DNA of 5,585 nt from positions 1 through 5,585 of the forward strand of contig DUJI01000029.1 of assembly GCA_013329855.1 (NCBI GenBank), written 5' to 3'. A program made the translations under genes and the position numbers. Shown here piece by piece: positions 1 to 4,787 of this stretch. The notes under the pieces are model-generated. The model saw only the letters and a list, made by a program, of their open reading frames with translations. It made no database searches and was not told where the DNA came from. Origin of the DNA: Thermoplasmata archaeon. Its GTDB lineage: Archaea; Thermoplasmatota; Thermoplasmata; RBG-16-68-12. Numbering within the stretch: the first letter of the stretch is position 1; the number at the start of each line of letters is the position of its first letter.

Positions 1-552
1 GTGCTGGACCTGCATCCCGCCTTCTTGGTGCACATGATCCGCGCGACGGACGCCGACTTGAAACGCTGTGCCGACGCGGGCGTGTCCGTTGTGGTCTGCC
101 CGAGGTCCAACGCGTTCTTCGGGCTGACGCCGGACATTCCCCGCATGCTCCGAGCCGGAGTCGAGCTGCGTCTCGGTACGGACAACGCGATGATCAACGT
201 CCCGTCCATGGTGCGGGAGATCGACTTCGCCTACCGCATCGCACGGCTCAAAGGTCAGGTCCCTGCCCGGGAAATTTTCGAGATGGCCCTCCGGGGACGG
301 CGGCTCTCGGACCCGAGCGCGGATGGTGCCCTCCGCGTGGGCGCGCCCGCGGACCTCGTCGTGCGCGATCTGCCTGGCGGCGCGAGCGGCTTCGCGTCGG
401 TCATGCGTGCCTCGGCGAGCGACGTACGTCTCGTGGTCTCGGGCGGCCTCCCGTGGCCCCCGCTGGCCGAGGCAGGACCCGCGCGCCAGGGGCTGAGGAA
501 GGGCGCCACCCGCAGGTCGCCCCGCCGGAACCGCGGCTCCCGGAGGCCGTGA
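1..552 (+). CDS. Amidohydrolase, MtaD/ATZ-TRZ-like, C-terminal part (5' partial)
   Basis: This is the C-terminal part of a metal-dependent hydrolase of the amidohydrolase superfamily, the group that includes S-adenosylhomocysteine/methylthioadenosine deaminase, chlorohydrolases and related deaminases. The reading frame is already open at base 1, and the GTG there is probably an internal Val. What is seen: LVHM (about residues 9-12), giving a candidate metal-binding His; GVSVVVCPRSN (about 27-37), the usual strand and loop of the family; and LGTDNAMIN (58-66), whose Asp matches the conserved metal-ligand Asp. A late ADLVV segment (about 117-121) matches the C-terminal strand by which these enzymes return to their small beta domain. 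The N-terminal HxH metal site lies outside the window. The last 30 or so residues are Arg-rich and low in complexity, unlike the fold. The substrate cannot be told from this fragment; a nucleoside or purine deaminase is only one possibility. Confidence 0.85.
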   Translation: MLDLHPAFLVHMIRATDADLKRCADAGVSVVVCPRSNAFFGLTPDIPRMLRAGVELRLGTDNAMINVPSMVREIDFAYRIARLKGQVPAREIFEMALRGRRLSDPSADGALRVGAPADLVVRDLPGGASGFASVMRASASDVRLVVSGGLPWPPLAEAGPARQGLRKGATRRSPRRNRGSRRP

Positions 553-560
553 CCCCATCC

Positions 561-567
561 TTTATGA
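561..567 (+). promoter_or_regulatory. Putative TATA box for glyS
   Basis: TTTATGA stands out as the only AT-rich patch in the 39-base gap between the amidohydrolase stop and the glyS ATG. Its centre lies about 28 bases upstream of that ATG, the spacing expected for an archaeal TATA box driving a leaderless or nearly leaderless transcript. There is no clear Shine-Dalgarno sequence before the ATG, which fits. The match to the TATA consensus is weaker than at the two downstream promoters. Confidence 0.45.
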
Positions 568-591
568 CAGTCTCCCTCCTTCTCCGCGGGG

Positions 592-2082
592 ATGGCCTCC
601 TACGAGGACGTCATGTCCCTCTCCGTCCGGCGGGGTTTCCTTTGGCCCGCGGTCGACCTGTATGGGGGATTCGCCGGTTTCTACGACTACGGGCACAACG
701 GGACGCTCCTGCGCCGGCACTGGGAGGAGGTCTGGCTCGAGCACTTCCTGGGCCTGAATGACAACTACTATCTCATCGACACGTCCACGATCCTCCCGGA
801 GCCCCCGCTCAAGGCCTCGGGCCACGTGGATCACTTCACGGACCTGCTCGTCACCTGCACGCGGTGCGGGGAGTCGCACCGCGCGGACCACCTGCTCGAG
901 GCGGCCACGCACGTGGAGCACGAGGGACTCTCCTCCTCCGAGGTCGACGCGAAGATCCGGGAAGCCGGGATCCGGTGCCCCAAGTGCAAGGGCGAACTCG
1001 GTGCCTCCCGGCCGTTCAACATGATGTTCCCCCTCGCCGTGGGGCCCACGGGCAAGGACGCGGCCTTCCTCCGTCCGGAGACGGCGCAGGGCGCGTTCCT
1101 CAACTTCCGGAGGGAGTTCGAGGCGCTCCGTCGACGGCTGCCCATGGGCCTCGCCATCGTCGGCCGCGCGTACCGGAACGAGATCAGCCCCCGCCAGGGG
1201 ACGTACCGGATGCGGGAGTTCCTCCAGGCCGAGCTCCAGATCTTCTTCGACCCGGTCGTCTTCGCGGACCAGGTCCCAACCGCGTCCGTCGCCGACGTGC
1301 CCGTCCGCCTCTGCTGGGCCGCGGAGAAGAACGAGCCCACCGCCCACGATCTCACATCGAAGGAGCTCGTCGCCCGTGGATTGCCCACGTGGTACGTCTA
1401 CCACCTGGTCCAAGTCCAGCGCTTCTACCTGGAGGTCCTCGGCATCCCTCGCGAGCACTTTCGGTTCGCCGAACTCGACGCAAAGGAACGCGCGTTCTAC
1501 AACAAGATCCACTTCGACGTCCAAGTCCGCCAGGAGAGCCTGGGCGGCTTCAAGGAGGTCGGCGGCGTGCATTACCGCACGGACCACGACCTCGCGGGCC
1601 ACGAGGCGGGTTCCCGCCAGAAGCAGGCCGTCACGGTCGCCACGACGCGGCTCGTGCCCCACGTCCTCGAGCTCTCCTTCGGCGTGGACCGGAACGTGTG
1701 GGCCCTGCTCGACCTCGACTACACGCCGGGCGAGCGCGCGACCCTCCACCTGCCCCCGCGGCTCGCCCCCATCGGCGTCGCCGTGTTCCCCCTCGTGAAC
1801 AAGGATGGGCTCCCGGAGCGGGCGGAAGCCCTCTACGGCCTCCTGCGGAAGCGGTTCACCGCCTTCTTCGACGACGCAGGGTCCATCGGGAAGCGCTACG
1901 CCCGGATGGACGAGATCGGCACCGCGTTCTGCGTGACCGTGGACCACGAAACCCTGGAAGGGAAGGGAGTCACCCTCCGGGACCGGGATACCCAGAAGCA
2001 GGTTCGGGTCCCCGAAGGCGACCTCCCGGCGCGGCTCGAGAGCCTGCTCTCCGGTGAAGCCCGTTTCGAGCCTGCGGCGTGA
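592..2082 (+). CDS. glyS: Glycyl-tRNA synthetase (class II, alpha2 type)
   Basis: The enzyme charges tRNA-Gly with glycine using ATP, in the cytoplasm. At 496 residues it is complete and compact, close in size to the short bacterial alpha2 enzymes. Seen in order: an N-terminal segment with FLWPAVDLYGGFAGFYDYG (16-34), typical of this family; SGHVDHFTD (76-84) in the motif 1 region; two Cys pairs, C89/C92 and C129/C132, which look like an intact zinc-binding insertion; RPETAQG (161-167); class II motif 2 with GRAYRNEISPRQGTYRMREF (191-210); motif 3 ELSFGVDR (360-367); and a C-terminal anticodon-binding domain from about 390 with SIGKRYARMDEIG (431-443). The ATG start gives the expected N-terminus and sits about 28 bases after a TATA-like element. 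The PP-loop gene follows within 4 bases and is probably co-transcribed. No key residue appears to be missing. Confidence 0.97.
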   Translation: MASYEDVMSLSVRRGFLWPAVDLYGGFAGFYDYGHNGTLLRRHWEEVWLEHFLGLNDNYYLIDTSTILPEPPLKASGHVDHFTDLLVTCTRCGESHRADHLLEAATHVEHEGLSSSEVDAKIREAGIRCPKCKGELGASRPFNMMFPLAVGPTGKDAAFLRPETAQGAFLNFRREFEALRRRLPMGLAIVGRAYRNEISPRQGTYRMREFLQAELQIFFDPVVFADQVPTASVADVPVRLCWAAEKNEPTAHDLTSKELVARGLPTWYVYHLVQVQRFYLEVLGIPREHFRFAELDAKERAFYNKIHFDVQVRQESLGGFKEVGGVHYRTDHDLAGHEAGSRQKQAVTVATTRLVPHVLELSFGVDRNVWALLDLDYTPGERATLHLPPRLAPIGVAVFPLVNKDGLPERAEALYGLLRKRFTAFFDDAGSIGKRYARMDEIGTAFCVTVDHETLEGKGVTLRDRDTQKQVRVPEGDLPARLESLLSGEARFEPAA

Positions 2083-2086
2083 GGGG

Positions 2087-2797
2087 ATGGGCGCGGACAC
2101 GCCGACGGAGGGGCTCCTCCGCCGTGTCGACTCCGACATCCGGCGGGCCGTGGCCGGTCAGGAGCGCGCCATCATCGCGTTCTCCGGGGGGCTCGCGAGC
2201 TTGATTTTGGCCGCCTTGGTCCGCAAGCGATGCGACGTCACCTGCGAGGTCGTCGGCCTGCCCGGCTCCGCGGACGCGGAGTCGGCCGTGGTGGCCGAGA
2301 AGTTCCTCGATTACCCCGTCCGGATCGTCCGGCCCGCGCCGATGAACGTCCTGCGCGCCGCGCGCGCCATCGTCTCCGCGGACGCCCGCCTGTCGCCGCC
2401 GGCCGCCCTTTCCCTGGTCCCCCTGGCCCTCGTGGAGGCGCGCCATCCGCGGGAGCGGATCCTTTCCGGGTTCGGCCTGACCTGGGACTCCTCTCCCGTC
2501 CGCTCGTTCCTCCGGTCGCGGTCCACCATCCTCCCGGGGCTTCAGGCCCGGACGGCGGCGCCGCCATCCCGGTTCCGCCTCCTCCGTGTGGCGGACCTCC
2601 TCGGCCTCCCGGAGAGCTTCTCCCGGGCCGCGCGTCGAACCCCCGCGGAGGGCTCGGGAATCGGACCCTCCATCCGAGCCATGGCCCACGCCGAGCACGC
2701 GTCCGTGGCGCGTCTCCTGGCGTCCGGTATTCCGCTGCATGATTATCACGGACGAGCGGCCACGCGCGTCATTCCCAAATCATCGCCTGTTGACTAA
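2087..2797 (+). CDS. PP-loop ATP-pyrophosphatase-like protein with altered signature
   Basis: This 236-residue protein resembles the N-type ATP-pyrophosphatase (PP-loop) fold of asparagine synthetase, GuaA, NadE and LarE, whose members adenylate a substrate with release of pyrophosphate. The key feature is IIAFSGGLASL (29-39), at the position of the SGGxDS loop but with Ala in place of Asp. Further on, ILSGFGLTWD (125-134) recalls the GxGxDE region of asparagine synthetases, and LLGLPESF...RRTPAEGSGI (171-192) resembles the GLP...R.P..G.G segment after the PP-loop core in GuaA and NadE. No glutaminase or RNA-binding domain is visible. The ATG at 2087 lies 4 bases after the glyS stop. An upstream in-frame GTG at 2054 would overlap glyS and add 11 residues; I prefer 2087 because the fold's first strand starts soon after it, but neither start has a well-spaced ribosome site. 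Tight linkage suggests co-expression with glyS. The exact function is unknown. Confidence 0.75.
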   Translation: MGADTPTEGLLRRVDSDIRRAVAGQERAIIAFSGGLASLILAALVRKRCDVTCEVVGLPGSADAESAVVAEKFLDYPVRIVRPAPMNVLRAARAIVSADARLSPPAALSLVPLALVEARHPRERILSGFGLTWDSSPVRSFLRSRSTILPGLQARTAAPPSRFRLLRVADLLGLPESFSRAARRTPAEGSGIGPSIRAMAHAEHASVARLLASGIPLHDYHGRAATRVIPKSSPVD

Positions 2798-2800
2798 CGG

Positions 2801-2809
2801 TTATAAATA
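2801..2809 (+). promoter_or_regulatory. TATA box for the membrane protein gene
   Basis: TTATAAATA begins 3 bases after the TAA stop of the PP-loop gene and is a near-perfect archaeal TATA box in otherwise GC-rich DNA. It predicts a transcript start near 2828-2833, and so a leader of roughly 30 to 100 bases depending on which start codon is used. It shares the core GTTATAA with the promoter of the GTPase gene downstream. Confidence 0.7.
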
Positions 2810-2929
2810 GCCCGGTGACGAATCATCACGTTCGCCGTCGTCCACGCCGGACGAGGCAATGTTGGGGGACAGTCACTGACCGCGAGACGTCGAGCGCGCG
2901 CGGCGAGGAGTCTCCTCGCTCTCCTGGCG

Positions 2930-3889
2930 TTGGCCGTCCTCGCGTTCCTCTGCCTGGGTCTCGTCCCTCCGACGTCCGCGTCCCAACCTCGCTCGAACTA
3001 TGCCCTCACGATTCTCCTGAACAACTCCCAGTCTCCCGCGATCGGGCTGACCCTGCAGCTCGATCCGCTCACGGGGAACGGCTCCTACGCGTACTGGGCG
3101 GAGACCATGACGGTGAATGTGTCCCTGGGCTCCCAGCTCGCCTGGGGCCCGGACGGGGACCCGGGAGGATACCGCGTCGTCACGCAGCACAACGTGAGCG
3201 GGACGGCGTACTTCAACCTGACCGCCTACATCGCGTCCGATGTGCGCGAGAACCTGACGAACAATCCCGGGGATCCGGTCTTCGCCACGTTCACCGCGGT
3301 GGTCACCTACACGGACAACCAGGGCGCGAACCCGCGGACCCTCGTCCGCACGGTCTCGTTCGCGCTGAACTACACCCCGCCGCCTCCGCCCCCCGTCGTC
3401 TCCGTGCTCGCCGCGGCGGCCCTGGGCGTGGGCGGGGCCGGCGCGATCGGCCTCGGCGTCTACATCGTCCGCCGCGCGCGGCTCGACGAGCTCTACCTGA
3501 TGCACGACAGCGGGATGCTCATCCGCCACTGGTCCCGGACCAACGGGACCTCCCACGACAGCGACATCATGAGCGGAATGCTCATCGTCCTCCAGGAGTT
3601 CGTGCGGGACACGTGGAAGTCCCACCAGGACGAGGACGCGCCCCTGGACCAGTTGCGCTTCGGCGATCAGCGGGTCATCCTGGCCCGCGGCACCCACACC
3701 GTGCTCGCGGCCGTCGTCGAGGGACGCTACCTGAACGGACTCCCGAAGAAGCTCCAGAGGACCGTGCAGGAGTTCGAGCACTCCAATGCGGAGCGCCTCG
3801 TGAACTGGAACGGCAACGTGGACGTTTTCCCGTCCGTGGACCGGATTGCGGAGCGGTTCCTCCACGGTCAGGCGCACGGCTCGGCGTGA
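2930..3889 (+). CDS. Single-pass membrane protein with glycosylated ectodomain and cytoplasmic longin/roadblock-like domain
   Basis: I recognise no named family. From the TTG at 2930 (319 residues) the protein has the hydrophobic end of a signal peptide (1-18, cleavage probably near TSAS), then a beta-rich outer domain (about 20-150) with seven N-x-S/T sequons (N31, N50, N63, N88, N96, N108, N147), a proline linker (150-155), one membrane helix (about 156-180) and a positive stop-transfer RRAR (181-184). The cytoplasmic part (185-319) reads as alternating strands and helices: DELYLMHDSGMLIRHWSR, a helix from SDIMSGML to about residue 229, FGDQRVILARG, HTVLAAVVEG, then a final helical stretch. 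This order resembles longin/roadblock domains that bind small GTPases, and a Rab-like GTPase gene follows. TTG 2930 is the only ATG, GTG or TTG in frame, but the frame stays open back to 2819 and encodes an Arg-rich n-region, so the true N-terminus is probably upstream, at about 2859-2876. Confidence 0.8.
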   Translation: MAVLAFLCLGLVPPTSASQPRSNYALTILLNNSQSPAIGLTLQLDPLTGNGSYAYWAETMTVNVSLGSQLAWGPDGDPGGYRVVTQHNVSGTAYFNLTAYIASDVRENLTNNPGDPVFATFTAVVTYTDNQGANPRTLVRTVSFALNYTPPPPPPVVSVLAAAALGVGGAGAIGLGVYIVRRARLDELYLMHDSGMLIRHWSRTNGTSHDSDIMSGMLIVLQEFVRDTWKSHQDEDAPLDQLRFGDQRVILARGTHTVLAAVVEGRYLNGLPKKLQRTVQEFEHSNAERLVNWNGNVDVFPSVDRIAERFLHGQAHGSA

Positions 3890-3918
3890 GCCGGGCTATT
3901 CGCACATCTGACATCCAG

Positions 3919-3934
3919 CAGAAAACCGTTATAA
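3919..3934 (+). promoter_or_regulatory. BRE/TATA promoter for the GTPase gene
   Basis: A purine-rich stretch CAGAAAACC, resembling a TFB-recognition element, is followed by GTTATAA, with the TATA core TTATAA at 3929-3934. This is the clearest promoter in the window. It predicts transcription starting near 3956-3959, that is downstream of the candidate GTG (3939) and ATG (3948) starts but 7 to 10 bases before the ATG at 3966. It therefore helps choose the start codon and shows that the GTPase can be expressed apart from the upstream membrane protein gene. Confidence 0.7.
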
Positions 3935-3965
3935 GTGGGTGCCTCGCATGCGAACGCCTGGCCTC

Positions 3966-4787
3966 ATGACGGACGATCGGATCAAGCGCAAGGTTCTCCT
4001 CCTGGGAGACGGTGCCGTGGGGAAGACCTCCCTCATCCGTCGGTTCGTGGTGGACAAGTTCTCGGACGACTACATCACGACGATTGGCACGAAGGTCACG
4101 AAGAAGGACCTCCGGATCGAGTCGCCGGGGAAGGCCACGGACATCACGTTCATGATCTGGGATGTCCTCGGTCAGAAGGGCTACAAGAACATCCAGGAGA
4201 GTTCGTTCCAGGGGGCCAAGGGCGCGCTCCTAGTCTACGACGTCTCGCGTCCCGACACCCTGCGCTCGGTCAAGGAGTACTGGATCCCCCATCTCATCGA
4301 GATCACGAAGCCCATCCCCCTCGTGCTCGTCGGCAACAAGGTCGACCTCGCGAAGGACCGGACGACGGCCCGTGACGGACTCGAGGACGCCATGGAGGAG
4401 CTCCGGGTCACGGGCTTCCTCAGCTCGGCCAAGACCGGCGAGAACGTGGAGGCCAGCTTCGCGTGTCTCGCCAAGGCGGTCATCCTCGAGGCGGAGTCCA
4501 AGCTCCTCCGCGGCGAGCGGATCGAGGAGGACGTCCCCAACGAGCTCATCGCGGTCTGCGACCAGATCATGATGGACGCATGTGACGTCATGGGCGGCCA
4601 GGAGGCGGCCATGCCCATCGTCCGCCAGCAGATCCAGCGTGCCGGCGTCGATGTCCGTTCGCCGTCCACGGAGGGGCTCAAGCTCGCCGTGGAGTACCTC
4701 GCCGAGGCAGAGAGCGCTTTCCGCAACGCGGAGGACGTCGAGGCGAGCAAGCTCAAGCGGCTGACGTGGATCAAAGCGGTCGCGTGA
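3966..4787 (+). CDS. Ras/Rab-like small GTPase with C-terminal helical extension
   Basis: A GTP-binding switch protein of 273 residues. All five G motifs are present: G1 GDGAVGKT (14-21), switch I with TTIG and Thr39 (38-41), G3 WDVLGQ (65-70) keeping Asp66, Gly69 and the Gln70 equivalent to catalytic Ras Gln61, G4 NKVD (124-127) and G5 SSAK (153-156). The stretch RRFVVDKFSDDYITTIG is strikingly like eukaryotic Rab proteins; DVLGQ in place of Rab's DTAGQ is unusual. The GTPase domain ends near 175. Residues 185-273 form an added segment, probably helical, containing DACDVMGGQEAAMPIVRQQ, which I do not recognise. There is no C-terminal Cys for prenylation. I chose the ATG at 3966 because the promoter places the transcript start after the alternative GTG 3939 and ATG 3948, and because MTDDRIKRKVLLLGDG is a normal small-GTPase beginning. 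A likely partner is the upstream longin-like membrane protein. Confidence 0.93.
   Translation: MTDDRIKRKVLLLGDGAVGKTSLIRRFVVDKFSDDYITTIGTKVTKKDLRIESPGKATDITFMIWDVLGQKGYKNIQESSFQGAKGALLVYDVSRPDTLRSVKEYWIPHLIEITKPIPLVLVGNKVDLAKDRTTARDGLEDAMEELRVTGFLSSAKTGENVEASFACLAKAVILEAESKLLRGERIEEDVPNELIAVCDQIMMDACDVMGGQEAAMPIVRQQIQRAGVDVRSPSTEGLKLAVEYLAEAESAFRNAEDVEASKLKRLTWIKAVA

Noticed and set aside
864..2057. A 397-codon plus-strand frame inside glyS
   Set aside because: It is a shifted frame of glyS, with a Pro/Arg/Gly-rich product typical of out-of-frame GC-rich DNA.
562..2139. A 525-codon open frame on the minus strand, longer than glyS itself
   Set aside because: It is antisense to glyS, which has all the class II synthetase motifs. 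Its product is repetitive in Glu, Arg, Val and Gly, as expected from the mirror of a high-GC coding frame, and has no recognisable domain.
3378..3400. Short C-rich, CCG-type repeat
   Set aside because: It simply encodes the proline linker between the ectodomain and the membrane helix; it is too short and too clearly coding to be a separate repeat element.
2873..3877. A 334-codon minus-strand frame opposite the membrane protein gene
   Set aside because: It is an antisense shadow with low-complexity Val/Arg/Glu/His composition and no recognisable motif.
3939..3965. GTG 3939 or ATG 3948 as the GTPase start
   Set aside because: Both lie only 5 to 15 bases after the TATA box, upstream of the expected transcript start, so they would not be in the mRNA made from that promoter.
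2815..3969. A long plus-strand frame overlapping the membrane protein gene
   Set aside because: The product is Arg/Pro/Gly-rich with no signal peptide or membrane helix, while the competing frame shows a signal peptide, clustered sequons, one membrane helix and a stop-transfer signal.
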